A stretch of DNA of 64,000 bases from DATFVJ01 sp963727015 (GCA_963727015.1 CAVSEV010000007.1:186001-250000), one strand, 5' to 3'. Shown: positions 54,926-64,000, counted from the first letter of the stretch. Numbers and translations are program-made. Notes: a model not told the origin generated them from the sequence alone.

Positions 54926-55033
54926 GACGCCCGGAGGCAATCCGGCCGTGACCGACGGGGCCCGCACGCTCGGCGGGCATCTGCTGCCCGGCAGCTATAC
55001 CGGTTACCTGTCCGTCCCCCCGCCGCCCGCGGC

Positions 55034-55086
55034 CATGATCGTGTTACCTAACCCGCCATATGCGTGGCTTGGGTACCACGATCATG
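55034..55086. repeat. CATGATC palindrome, member D
   Basis: 53 bp. CATGATCGTGTTACCTAAC (from 55034) pairs with the strand ending GGGTACCACGATCATG (55086), about 15 of 19 matching. Intergenic after the phosphoesterase gene. Confidence 0.75.
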
Positions 55087-55184
55087 AAACACGTCTCGCT
55101 GGTGGCGCTGAGGGACGAGATCCCCGACGGCTTGCGCGGCGTGACACGATCTCACCAGGGCGCATGCCGTAGTGCGTGTCCCGC

Positions 55185-55350
55185 GGATCTCGGTGGATGC
55201 GGGCGGCGATCCGGCAAGGCCCTGCTTGTTCTCGAGGAGCCGACAGTGGAACTACCGGCGACGACGACAGTGCCGTCCACGACCCCGGTGGTCGTCTGGG
55301 GTCGTGGGCGGCACCTTCGCGCGGCCAAAGATCTGCGGGAAACGCCCTAG
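55185..55350. repeat. Decayed dispersed sequence, copy 2
   Basis: Similar to 24530-24690. Plus-strand reading GKALLVLEEPTVELPATTTV then PSTTPVVVWGRGR, ending in a stop at 55350. Origin unknown. Confidence 0.5.
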
Positions 55351-55459
55351 GTGGCTGTGCCGCGTGCTCGGTTATTTGACCCATGTTGTGGTGATTGGGA
55401 AGCTGCGGATCGGATCGAGATGTGTTCGATGACGGCTGTGGATGGGCTGGGAGGGCCGA

Positions 55460-56236
55460 TTGAGCCCAGATAAGCGGGATGAAAGCGACGAGGGCGCCGC
55501 GGAGATGATGGACGCCGGCCGCGCAAGCTGGGGTGCCGGTGCCGGTGCGGGCGGCGGCTCGTCTGGAACGCGCACGGATCCCGCGCTGCTGACCGCACTC
55601 GCCTCCCTCGCCGCGCGGGCGCGCGAGCTTGTCGAGGCGGTCGTGCTCAGCGACGCGCCCGTCGCTGAGCTCGGTGCCGCTGCGGCCGAGATCGGGGGCC
55701 TGGCCGCGCGACTAGGCACGCGGCGCCGGCCAGGGCCCATCAGGTCCCAGGTCGCTCCAGCGGCGGGGCGGCTGCGCCTGCCGCACAGCCCGGTGACAGG
55801 CGAGGCGAATCCGCTTGCGCCGCCGATCAGGATCGCGACCACGCCCGACGGAACCGCACGCGCCGAGTTCATCCTTGGACCCGTCTACGAGGGGCCACCT
55901 GATGCCGTGCATGGCGGCATCTGCGCGGCCATCCTTGATTCCCTGCTCGGGGCTGCCGCCGCCGCAGGGGATCGGCCGGGCATGACCGCGAAGCTGACGC
56001 TGCTATATCTGCGCCCGACGCCGTTGGGCGCACCGCTCGTCGCCGAAGCCTGGATCAGGGGCGTGGACCGCCGCACGACGATAGTGGACGGCCGGATCCT
56101 CAACGAGCGTGGCGAGCTGACCGTGGAGGCAACGGGCGAGTTCTCGCTGCCGCTGCGCTCGCAGCACCATCCGCGGCGGGGCGCGGGACCGGCCGGTATC
56201 CAGCCTGGCTCACCCCACCCGCACGGTGACGGCTGA
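55460..56236 (+). CDS. PaaI-type hotdog thioesterase
   Basis: 258 residues. A variable Ala/Gly-rich N-terminal 100 residues leads to the hotdog domain: YEGPPDAVHGGICAAILDSLLG with the HGG motif of the 4-hydroxybenzoyl/PaaI thioesterases, then MTAKLTLLYLRPTPLGAPLV and ELTVEATGEFSLPL. It hydrolyses an acyl-CoA. I take the TTG at 55460 because GGGAGG lies 6 bases before it; ATG 55442 or ATG 55505 are alternatives. Confidence 0.85.
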   Translation: MSPDKRDESDEGAAEMMDAGRASWGAGAGAGGGSSGTRTDPALLTALASLAARARELVEAVVLSDAPVAELGAAAAEIGGLAARLGTRRRPGPIRSQVAPAAGRLRLPHSPVTGEANPLAPPIRIATTPDGTARAEFILGPVYEGPPDAVHGGICAAILDSLLGAAAAAGDRPGMTAKLTLLYLRPTPLGAPLVAEAWIRGVDRRTTIVDGRILNERGELTVEATGEFSLPLRSQHHPRRGAGPAGIQPGSPHPHGDG

Positions 56237-56461
56237 CCCGCGGCTTGAGCCATGGTCCGGTCCGGTCGTTCACCTCTTCGCCCGGCGCGGCGGCGCCGCC
56301 CGCAGGCCGCTCACGGCAAGGAGGCGTGGTCCCCGCCAGCGCCACGATCGCGGGGCTCCGCCGGAGCCCGATGGCGGTGGCTCAGGGCCGGGTCCTTGGC
56401 CCTGCCCGGGGCGGGAACTATGTCCCTATCAAGGGGATCGCCTGCGGGTGACGCTGTTGTT

Positions 56462-56794
56462 ATGAAGGTGAGGTTCCCGCACCGCAGCGCCGTGGTTCCC
56501 GGCAGGCCGGCGGGCGATCCGGCGAGCAAGGCTGCGCCGCTTACGTTTGCTGACCGTGCCTGCTGCTGTCCGGCCAGGCCGGTGGTCACGGTGGTGATGC
56601 CGCCGTCTGCCGCCCGTCCGCATCCGGTTGACCTGCTGCTGTGTGGCCACCATTACCGTGCCTGCGCGGCCGCGCTGGCAGCCTTCGGCGCGACCGTATA
56701 CGACGAGACGGGTGCGCCGGCCGGACCCGGCGGCGGCGGGCGCGGGCTTGCGCACCCTCTGCCAGCCGGGGCCGCGCCGCAGCCGCGGCGATGA
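56462..56794 (+). CDS. DUF7455-like small protein
   Basis: 110 residues. The core TFADRACCCPARPVVTVV then DLLLCGHHYRACAAALAAFG and ATVYDETG follows the DUF7455 pattern of actinobacteria (DRCxxCxA ... LxFCxHHxxxH ... VxDE). The Cys and His residues suggest a zinc site. Normally the first knuckle is CxxC; here it reads CCCPA, so binding may differ. Function unknown; the ribosome site is weak. Confidence 0.65.
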   Translation: MKVRFPHRSAVVPGRPAGDPASKAAPLTFADRACCCPARPVVTVVMPPSAARPHPVDLLLCGHHYRACAAALAAFGATVYDETGAPAGPGGGGRGLAHPLPAGAAPQPRR

Positions 56795-57485
56795 GCCGCC
56801 GAACTGCCCGCATGCCCCAGGCCCGCCGGCCTGATTCCCGGCGGGCCAGCGCGACCGGCGCCGCTGGTTGCTGGTGAATAAGGAGGCTCACTACCGGCGT
56901 GTCTCGTAACTGTGCAGGCAGGCCGTGGGCGGCCCGCAGGCGGAGGACCGCCTGCAGGGCCGCCCCGGTCCTGTCCACGCACGGCGCCCGTCCATGCGTG
57001 GACGTTGGCATGCTCGCCGGTTTAGACGAAGCCAATCGGCTTCTGGCCGGTAGCTGACGAGCAGGTTCTTGGTCTGGCTGCAGTTCTCGGGTATCACTAG
57101 GAGCGTCTCGCGGCCGATGCCCCGGCGGCTAGCCGTTCCTCACCTCTAGCCACTCCTCACCTCAAGGCAACTCCTTACCCTGACGGGCATGTAGGGCCGA
57201 TAGTCCCGTCGCTGCAGTGATCTGCGCCACCGACGGGCCACCTCTTGGCAGCCTGGCGGCACGGCAGGACCTTTGCGCACGCTGGCCCAGGCCGATCCAC
57301 GGAGTTCGCCGGCCACGGCCTTCCTGCAGGTGGCGGTTGTCAGGTGTCCTCCTGGCAGGGACGTTCGGCCAGCTCACCGCGCGGGTCCAGGTGCCTGATG
57401 GCGGCAAGGCAGATAGCTCGCGCGCTATCGTCATGGAGATCGGCTCGGCGGCAACTGTCGCGTCAGGCCGCGTGCGAGGAGAGCG
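56795..57485. other. Gene-poor stretch before the usp gene
   Basis: A minus frame beginning MIPENCSQTKNLLVSYRPE near 57097 is somewhat protein-like and lower in GC, but lacks support. The last 100 bases should hold the usp promoter. Confidence 0.3.
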
Positions 57486-57971
57486 ATGAACACATCAGGC
57501 GGCGGCGGGCAAGCCCGCATCGTGGTTGGGGTTGACGGGTCGGAAAGCTCAAAAGAGGCGCTGCGCTACGCGGCTCGGCAGGCTGGATTGACCGGAGCCG
57601 GAGTGGAGGCTGTCATCGCCTGGCAGTACCCGGCGTTCTACGGCTGGGCGCCGCCCTACCCGGACGACTTCGACCTCGCCCAGATCGCGGAGCGAGCCCT
57701 CACCGAGACCATCGATCAGGTGCTCGGCCCTGATCTGCCGGCCCGGTTGCGCACCCGCGTGCTTGAAGGGCACGCCGCCCAGGTCCTTGTCGAGGTGTCG
57801 GCAGGCGCAGACCTGCTGGTTGTGGGCAGCCGCGGGTACGGCCCCTTGGCCGATATGCTGCTCGGCTCGGTCAGTACCTACTGCGTCCATCACGCTCACT
57901 GCCCCGTCACTGTGGTCCGGCCGGCTGACCACGCCGCACACACATCCGCGGAGGGCCCCGGAGCGGCCTGA
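57486..57971 (+). CDS. Universal stress protein
   Basis: 161 residues, one UspA domain: ARIVVGVDGSESSKEALRYA at the start, VIAWQYPAFYGWAPPYP, and the ATP-binding end LLVVGSRGYGPLADMLLGS then VSTYCVHHAHCPVTVVRP (G-2x-G-9x-G-S/T motif present). Usp proteins accumulate under hypoxia or starvation and bind ATP. GAGGAG is close before the ATG. Single gene. Confidence 0.95.
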   Translation: MNTSGGGGQARIVVGVDGSESSKEALRYAARQAGLTGAGVEAVIAWQYPAFYGWAPPYPDDFDLAQIAERALTETIDQVLGPDLPARLRTRVLEGHAAQVLVEVSAGADLLVVGSRGYGPLADMLLGSVSTYCVHHAHCPVTVVRPADHAAHTSAEGPGAA

Positions 57972-58399
57972 CAGCCCCGGCCGCGGGATGCCAGCCACCT
58001 GGCCCCGCAACTGTGCCGGGTGCCAAGGCCGGCTGCGGCCGATGACACCCAATGGCTTGGCTCGAGCAGGCCAGCAGCAACCGCATCATCCGCCCGAGTT
58101 CCCGCTACGTCGGCCCGCCACCTCCGCAGCCGGTACCCGCGGCGTGAATCGCGTGTTAAGGCCCCGGCCGGCCCAGGCGCGTTCTGGTAGTCCTTTTCGT
58201 CACGACCCGGGCGGGGCGTGAGTGCCGCGCATGACCAGCCGGGACCGCGCCGACATCACGGCAGGGGACCTGGACGGGTGGAGGCAGAGGGCTCCGTCCT
58301 CGGTGATGCCACGGGTGGCGGCCCGGCGGCGGATCACGTCGTCGATCCGGGGGGCAATATGGCCACCTGCCCGGTGTCCGGGGCCTATCGGCGGCCGGG
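57972..58399. other. Intergenic stretch, no gene supported
   Basis: Frames on both strands near 58222-58400 (plus: MTSRDRADITAGDLDGW; minus: DDVIRRRAATRGITEDGAL) look mildly coding-like, but neither has a recognised family or ribosome site. Confidence 0.3.
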
Positions 58400-58813
58400 C
58401 TACGCCTGCGGCTGGGTGATGTTGACCAGCCATGAGACGCCGAATTTGTCCACGCACATGCCGAACTCGTCGCCCCAGACTTGCTTTTGCATCGGCATCG
58501 TCGTGGTCCCGCCGGCGGACAGCTTCTCCCAGTAGCCGCGCAGGGCGCCGGCGTCGTCGCCGCTGAGGCTCACCGAGAAACCGGCCATGGGGTGGTGTTC
58601 CATGTCGCTGGCGATGTCGGCAGCCATGATCGTATAACCGGCGTCCGTCTCGAGCATCCCGTGCATGATCCGCTTGGCGTCGGGCGAGTCCTCAGCGCCG
58701 AACTGAGCGAACGTGTTGAGGCTGAGCTTGCCGCCGAACACGCTCGCGTAGAACTCCAGCGCCTGGCGGGCGTTGCCGTTGAAGTTAAGGTACGGATTCA
58801 GCCGAGAGTCCAT
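58400..58813 (-). CDS. PhnB-like VOC-family protein
   Basis: 137 residues. LNPYLNFNGNARQALEFYASVFGGKL is the characteristic start of PhnB/3-demethylubiquinone-like VOC proteins, then HGMLETDAGYTIMAADI and the C-terminal EFGMCVDKFGVSWLVN. AGGAG is 6 bases before the ATG. These small proteins lack proven enzymatic function in most cases. Confidence 0.93.
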   Translation of the reverse strand: MDSRLNPYLNFNGNARQALEFYASVFGGKLSLNTFAQFGAEDSPDAKRIMHGMLETDAGYTIMAADIASDMEHHPMAGFSVSLSGDDAGALRGYWEKLSAGGTTTMPMQKQVWGDEFGMCVDKFGVSWLVNITQPQA

Positions 58814-59071
58814 GGTCTTCTCCTGCAACCGGGTGCGGCCGGCGGGACCTCGGGGGACCCGCGGCAAGACGTAGCTGATCGTACCAACCCGGCGCCGCGG
58901 CCGATGGCGGCGCAGCGAAGCGGCCGATGGCCGCGGCATCGCCGGGCACCCCCGCAACGCCATCTGGTTCTGCCACCAGCACGCGGGCATCGCCCGCCAG
59001 CACGAGCACTGCTGGCGCGGCAGCGCTCCGGTGCCAAGGTCGCCAATCTTGTCATCGCGGCGCTCGCCGGG
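58814..59071. other. Intergenic stretch
   Basis: A plus-strand reading NAIWFCHQHAGIARQHEHCW (near 58960) is Cys/His-rich, but has no start or ribosome site. Otherwise nothing seen. Confidence 0.25.
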
Positions 59072-60454
59072 TTAGACCTGGAGTGGCGGGATCTCCTGGC
59101 TGGCCCGGAAGAGCTGGCCGGGGTCGATTCGGCCGCGCAGCCTGGCCAGGCGCTGATAGGCGGCGGGCGCGAACATGGTGCTCGCGTCGGTGGGCGTTTC
59201 CGCGAAGTTCATGTAGGCACGACCCGAGCCCCAGGGCGCGAGTGCGTCCTTGACAAGCCTGGCCTGCCGCGCGATCGCCGCCGCAACGCCGGCGTCGGCC
59301 GGGATGCCGACGGCGTACTGGACGAAGCCGGCGTCGAGGTGGGAGAGCGCGCCGCCGCCGGGCGCCGGCTTCGCAAGCGCGCCGCCGAGGTGGCGGATCT
59401 CCGCGGACAGCAGCGCTGAGCCTGAACCCGGCCCGGTGACCGAGAGGAACGACCTGACGGCGCCTTCTGTCAGGCTGTCGAACAGGCTGCCATCGCCGAT
59501 GCCCGGCGTCGGGCCCTCGGGGTCGTGGTGCAGCCGGGCGAGGCCGGCTGCCGGGATGGTCGCGAAGGTATCCATCTCCGGCGTGAGCTCACGCAGCGGG
59601 CGCAGCAGCTCTTCCCCCCGGTGCTCGCCGCCGAGGTAGGCGGCTTCGATCACGACGAGCTTGCGCCCGCGCAACGGTTCAGGGATGAGCGGCGCCGGCG
59701 GCAGCTGCAGGATCCGGGCGGCCGAAGTGATCGTGTCAGGAGCGCCCTCGGTCCACCGCGCCCAGCGCTCGATCACCGCTGGGGCGTGTTGCCATGGCCA
59801 GATGAGCCAGCCCGCGTAGGCGTGCTCGACGGGATAGAGAGCGAATTCGAGCGCGGTCGCGACGCCGAAGTTGCCGCCGCCGCCGCGCATCCCCCAGAAG
59901 AGTTCCGGCTCGTGATCGGCGTCGGTGCGGACCTGCTCCCCGTCGGCCGTAACGAGCTCGATCGCGGTGACCGAGCTGGCCGCAAGACCGTAGCGGCGGG
60001 CGAGCCAGCCGATGCCACCGCCAAGCGTGTAGCCGACGACACCGACGTCCGGTGACGACCCGTGCAGCGCGGTCAGGCCGAGTGCCGTGGCCGGACCGAC
60101 GACTTCGTCCCATATCGCGCCGGCGCCGGCCCGCGCTCGGCGGCGCTCCGCGTCGATCCTCACTTCGCGCAGGCTGGTGGTGCGGATGAGGACGGTGTTG
60201 TGGAGGTCTCCAAGCGGCGCCGCTCCGTGACCGGTTCCCTGTACGGCGATCCGCAGTCCGCGGCGCGCCGCAAACCGGACGCCGGCCGCGACGTCGGCGG
60301 CGTCGGAGGGAAGGAGCACGGCGGCTGGGCGCTGGTCGACAGCTAGGTTCCACGCCTGCCGTGCTTCGTCCCAGCCGCCGTCGCCGGGGAAGTAGGCGGC
60401 ACCGCTGTGACCTTCGACGCGCGGGCGGAGCATGGTGGGGGTGATGGCGTTCAT
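59072..60454 (-). CDS. FAD-binding (berberine-bridge-type) oxidoreductase
   Basis: 460 residues. FAD domain: FAARRGLRIAVQGTGHGAAP with the His that can bind FAD covalently, HGSSPDVGVVGYTLGGGIGWLARRYG, ELFWGMRGGGGNFGVAT. The C-terminus has GRAYMNFAETPTDASTMF and LRGRIDPGQLFRASQEIPP, the BBE ending (NxxE with an altered Tyr). AAGGAAC precedes the ATG. Divergent from the LuxR regulator 127 bases away, which may control it. Confidence 0.94.
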   Translation of the reverse strand: MNAITPTMLRPRVEGHSGAAYFPGDGGWDEARQAWNLAVDQRPAAVLLPSDAADVAAGVRFAARRGLRIAVQGTGHGAAPLGDLHNTVLIRTTSLREVRIDAERRRARAGAGAIWDEVVGPATALGLTALHGSSPDVGVVGYTLGGGIGWLARRYGLAASSVTAIELVTADGEQVRTDADHEPELFWGMRGGGGNFGVATALEFALYPVEHAYAGWLIWPWQHAPAVIERWARWTEGAPDTITSAARILQLPPAPLIPEPLRGRKLVVIEAAYLGGEHRGEELLRPLRELTPEMDTFATIPAAGLARLHHDPEGPTPGIGDGSLFDSLTEGAVRSFLSVTGPGSGSALLSAEIRHLGGALAKPAPGGGALSHLDAGFVQYAVGIPADAGVAAAIARQARLVKDALAPWGSGRAYMNFAETPTDASTMFAPAAYQRLARLRGRIDPGQLFRASQEIPPLQV

Positions 60455-60581
60455 GGCCGTTCCTTTTCCTTCGGTTTCGCTCACCCCCGCAGCCTCATGC
60501 CGGCGGCGTGCGGCGCGCGTCAGGGATCCCTGGCCCGGCCACCCTGATCTTTTCCCTGCATCGCCCAGATACGATCCGGAT

Positions 60582-63416
60582 GTGGCAGGGGGCGCGGCGA
60601 GGGACACGCAAGAACCGCTTCTTGAGCGGGAAGGGGATGTCCGCAGCCTCGGCATGCTCGTGGCAGCCGCGCTTGACGGGGACGGGCGCATCGGCGTGAT
60701 CGAAGGGTCGCCTGGCATCGGGAAGACGCGGCTGCTCGCGGCGGCGCGGCGCATTGCGGCCGACGCGGGGATGCGCTGCCTGACGGCGCGCGGCAGCCAG
60801 CTCGAACGCGCATTCCCGTTCGGTGTCGTCCGCCAGTTGTTCGAGCCCGCCCTCGTGGCAGCTGACGCCGGGGAGCGCGGCGAGTTGTTCGCCGGGCCCC
60901 CGGCCCGGGTCGAGCGCCTGCTCTCGGGCCAGGGCGAACCTCAGCTCCCGGACGCTGGCGGGCCGTTCGCCCTCTACCACGGTCTCTACTTGCTCACCGC
61001 CAATCTCTCTGCCGTGAACTCGCTTGCCCTCTTTGTGGATGACCTGCATTGGTGTGACCCTCCTTCGATTGCCGCCCTCGAGTACCTGGCCCGGCGTCTC
61101 GAGGGCCTGCCCGTCCTGCTCGTTGTAGCTTCGCGCCCGCACGAACCTGACTTCGAGCGCTCCATCCTCGACACTCTTGGCGCGGAACCATCCGCGCGCG
61201 TGGTCGCACCGCGGGCACTGAGCGAGGCAGCGACGGCTGGGCTCGTGCGGGCGCGGATGTCCCCCGCGGCCGCAGATGTGTTCTGCCGCGCCTGCCATGC
61301 GGCGACTGCGGGAAACCCACTGCTCGTCGCCGAACTCGCTAGCGCGCTCGCCGACGAGGGCGTGGCGGGCCGCGCGGAGGATGTCGCGAGGGTTGCGGAG
61401 ATCGGGCCCGAGGCGGTGGCGCGTGCGGTGCGCCTGCGACTGGCGCGCCTGTCCGAGGAGGATCGGCCGTTCGCCCGGGCGGCGAGCGTGCTCGGCGACG
61501 GCGCGCTGCTTGAGGACGCCGCGGCGATGGCACGGCTGGAGATACCGCGAGCGGCGGCCGCCGCCAGCGCGCTCGCCGAGGCCGATCTGCTGCGGGCAGG
61601 CAAGGCAGTCACTTTCGTGCACCCTGTCGTGCGCGCCGCTGTCTACGCGAGCCTCGGGCCGTTCGAGCAGCGCGAGGCGCACGCGCAGGCAGCGCGGCTA
61701 CTGACCGATGCGGGACGGTCGCCCGAGCAGATCGCGGCGCATGTGCTCCAATGCCCGCCCGCCGCCGATCAGCCCGCTGTCGCCATCCTCCGCGCGGCGG
61801 CCCAGCGCTCGATGGCGGACGGCGCGGCCGGGCTCGCGGCGGCGTATCTGCTGCGAGCACTGGACGAGCCGCCAGCGCGCGAGCAGCAGCCGGAGATCTT
61901 GTTCGAGCTCGGGACCGCGGAGCAGTTCCTGAACGGGCCCCGGGCCGCCGAGCACATGCGGCAGGCGCTCACGCTGACGGGGAATCAGGCCCGGCGGGCA
62001 ATGATCGCGCTCGGCCTTGGCCGCGCGCTCTATATGGCAGGGCGGATGACCGAGGCGAAGAACGTGTTTGAGGAGGCGCTCGCCGATCCCGCACTCGATG
62101 CGGCGCTGACGCGCAGTCTCGAGACCGGGCTCGTCGTGCTTGGCCTGTTCGAACCGCAACTGGTCGCGCATCCGCGGCGAGGCGGCCCGCGTCGTCGAAA
62201 CGGTCGGCGGCCCACAGCACCGCGCCGACTGCTGCCCACGAGCCCTGGCTGTCCTCGTCGAGGATCGTCCGGTCGCCGAGCACCCGGAGCGATCGCTCGA
62301 CCATGGCCTCCCGCTTCGCACCTGACCGTGCCACGTCGTATGTGCCATAGGCGAGCAGGATGCGGCTGTCGGTGTCGCGCAGCGGCGCGCCGGGGTCAAA
62401 TCGGCTGAGGCGCTCGGTGAGGAATCGGGGTCAGTCTTTCTCGCGTCGAGCGGGCTGGTGCTGCAGGCGAACGGGCTGCACCGCCGCGGCGCGCTCACCG
62501 ATGCCGCGGCGTACTTTTCTGCCGCGATCGAGATGGCTGCCTTGCATGGCTTTAGCACTGTGTCCAACTGGGCGAGCGCGCAGTACGCGACGGTGCTTGC
62601 CGAGCGCGGCGATGCCGCGGCCGCCTCGCAGCTGCTGCGCCGGCTCGGGCTCGACGGACCACTCCCTGACACCGTGCACCTCTACGAAGTCCGGCTTGCC
62701 CGCGGGCTTGTCAAGATCGCATCCGGCGAGACGCGCGCCGGTATCGACGACCTTCGCGAGGTAGGCCAGCTGTGGGAGGCGATCGGCGCGCGTAACCCGG
62801 ACATGGCACCCTGGCGCCCGCATCTTGCGCAAGCGCTCGTACTGCTCGGCGAGCTCGATGAAGCCCGCTCGCTCGCCCGCGAGCAGGCCGAGCTCGCCCG
62901 CGCCTGGGCGCGGGCCGGCCGCTGGCTCAGGCGCTGCGAGTGCTTGGCACCGCTCTCGGCGGCGAGGCGGGAGCGGCGTCGTTGCTGGCATCCGTCGAAG
63001 CGGCCCGGAACTCACCCGGACGGCTCGAGCTGGCGCTGTCGCTGGTCGAACTCGGCGCCGCCGAGCGTCGCGCGAACCGGAGAACCGCGGCCAGGGAATT
63101 GCTCGAGGAGGGCGCGTCGCTGGCGCACCAGTGCGGTGCTCGTCCGCTTGAAGAGCGCGCGCTCCAGGAACTGCTGGCGACTGGAGCACGCCCCCGCCGG
63201 GCTCCTGCCAGCGGGCGTGCTGCCCTCACCCCCAGCGAGCTGCGAGTCGCCGACATGGCCGCCGCCGGTCACACCAACCGCGATATCGCCCAGCGCCTCT
63301 TCATCACGCAGAAGACCGTGGAAGCCCACCTCGCCCGGGCCTTCCGCAAACTCCATATCGAATCACGCGCCCAGCTCACCGGGGTACTCCCGGGCGGGGA
63401 AGGTGGCCTCAGATAG
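60582..63416 (+). pseudogene. LAL-type LuxR regulator with an inverted segment and frameshift
   Basis: About 940 residues if repaired. An AAA-type ATPase begins with GSPGIGKTRLLAAA (Walker A) and LALFVDDLHWCDPPS (Walker B); TPR-like repeats follow; the C-terminus is a LuxR HTH (LTPSELRVADMAAAGHTNRDIA, FITQKTVEAHLARAF). Between 62169 and 62427 the expected coding sequence lies on the opposite strand, and a frameshift follows near 62910-62920 (LARAWARAGR/PLAQALRVLGT). Non-functional in this orientation. Divergent from the FAD oxidoreductase gene. GTG start uncertain. Confidence 0.8.
62169..62427 (-). other. Inverted piece of the LuxR gene
   Basis: Read on the minus strand, this 259-bp segment gives RFLTERLSRFDPGAPLRDTD, ILLAYGTYDVAR, GDRTILDEDSQGSWAAVGAV and DRFDDAGRLAADA, which is exactly the part of an LAL regulator missing between LFEPQLVA (ending 62168) and ESGSVFLASS (from 62422). 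Simple re-inversion restores order but leaves a one-base frame offset. No long inverted repeats flank it. Confidence 0.75.
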
Positions 63417-63662
63417 ACGGCTGAGCCCGGTGGCCCCGGGCTCTGCGGCGTTCTTGCACGTGGTCCCCTAGTGGCGGCCTGAGCCGGCGGCCTGAGCCGC
63501 CGCGGCAGGGTGCTGGCGCTCGTCGTCTTTCACAGCGCGCCGACACGGCCCGGCCGTTCCGCCGGAAAGGCGGCGCAGGCATGGGTCCCCGGCGCCGCGC
63601 GGGAAGAAACCGGGATCTGGACAGGTTTCCCGGGTTGATTCCGGCGTCAGGGAGGTCATGAA

Positions 63663-64000
63663 ATGGACAGCGTCCACCGTCCGACGGCCCGGGAGCTTGT
63701 GCGGGTCTACGAGCACACCAAGACGATCGCGGTCGTCGGGGCATCAGCCAATGAATCCAAGGCCGCGAACGCCATCCCGGGCTACCTGCAGTCGCAGGGG
63801 TACCGGATCATCCCGGTAAACCCGCGGGGCGGCGAGATCTTCGGCGAACGGGTGTACCCGTCCCTGCGCGACGTCGATGTGCCCATCGATGTGGTCGACG
63901 TCTTCCGCCCACCGGCCGAGGCCGGGGCAGTCGCCCGCGACGCGATCGCGACTGGGGCCAGTGTCGTGTGGTTCCAGCCCGGTACCCACACCGACGAGGC
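63663..64000 (+). CDS. CoA-binding protein, C-terminus beyond the window
   Basis: At least 112 residues of a CoA_binding_2 (YccU-type) Rossmann domain: TKTIAVVGASANESKAANAI with the nucleotide loop, GYRIIPVNPRGGEIFGERVYPSL, and DVFRPPAEAGAVARDAIATGASVVWFQPG. GGGAGG precedes the ATG. It continues past base 64000. Such proteins bind CoA or acyl-CoA and may protect against CoA thiol oxidation. Confidence 0.92.
   Translation, partial: MDSVHRPTARELVRVYEHTKTIAVVGASANESKAANAIPGYLQSQGYRIIPVNPRGGEIFGERVYPSLRDVDVPIDVVDVFRPPAEAGAVARDAIATGASVVWFQPGTHTDE

Noticed and set aside
62140..62334. A separate minus-strand gene inside the LuxR region.
   Set aside because: The minus-strand peptide is the missing middle part of the plus-strand regulator; it has no start or stop of its own and is explained by inversion.

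Overview
The window is high-GC DNA (about 70 percent G+C by eye) from a filamentous or soil-type actinomycete. The evidence is two WhiB proteins (one WhiB7-like with an AT-hook), an ECF42-type sigma factor next to a YCII/DGPF protein, a DUF222 HNH endonuclease, several F420/PPOX-type flavoproteins, a GTP-dependent PEP carboxykinase, a MocR regulator, and small actinobacterial proteins (DUF5999-, DUF6893- and DUF7455-like). I cannot name the genus. I saw no rRNA, tRNA or CRISPR array.

Layout. 1-6 kb: a cytochrome P450 cut by the window edge, a three-gene ABC exporter/TetR operon with a perfect 40-bp palindromic operator, then an ECF42 cluster holding an internally deleted DHFR-like gene. 6-13.7 kb: a frameshifted HNH nuclease, a PoxB-like fragment, a histidine kinase remnant split by a 286-288 bp MITE-like element, a secreted His/Pro-rich protein, a helically phased array of AAACGTTGTC sites and a frameshifted ferritin-like gene. 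14-20 kb: whiB7, frameshifted PPOX, acyl-CoA carboxyltransferase and amidohydrolase genes, DoxX, and remnants of an ISAzo13-like transposase and a VOC protein. 20-27.6 kb: a divergent MFS/MocR pair, gene-poor decayed DNA, an NlpC/P60 hydrolase and several very small genes. 28-34.7 kb: an intact herA-sbcD-sbcC-nurA-like cassette for DNA end resection. 35.3-36.3 kb: a gene-free stretch with six DnaA-box-like 9-mers and three 16-bp iterons, followed by a MazG-like gene. 37-53.3 kb: mostly intact metabolic and stress genes (GAP-family membrane protein, PPOX, pckG, AhpD-like, WhiB, PP2C, NAT, LLM flavoprotein, alpha/beta hydrolase, GCS2/ATP-grasp fusion, MBL hydrolase, prolyl oligopeptidase). 53.4-64 kb: a doubly frameshifted phospholipase C-like gene, thioesterase, DUF7455-like protein, universal stress protein, VOC, FAD oxidoreductase, a LuxR/LAL regulator containing an inverted internal segment, and a partial CoA-binding protein.

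Two themes stand out. First, at least ten otherwise recognisable genes are broken by one or two small frameshifts, by deletion, by insertion or by local inversion; this is either heavy gene decay or residual indel error in the assembly, and read mapping would decide. Second, the intergenic space is rich in structured repeats: a four-member family of palindromes bounded by CATGATC/GATCATG, a TTAACGGCTGCCGCG-type motif, a duplicated 66-bp unit with 17-bp inverted arms, and a 60-75 bp repeat present in inverted orientation 12.6 kb apart.
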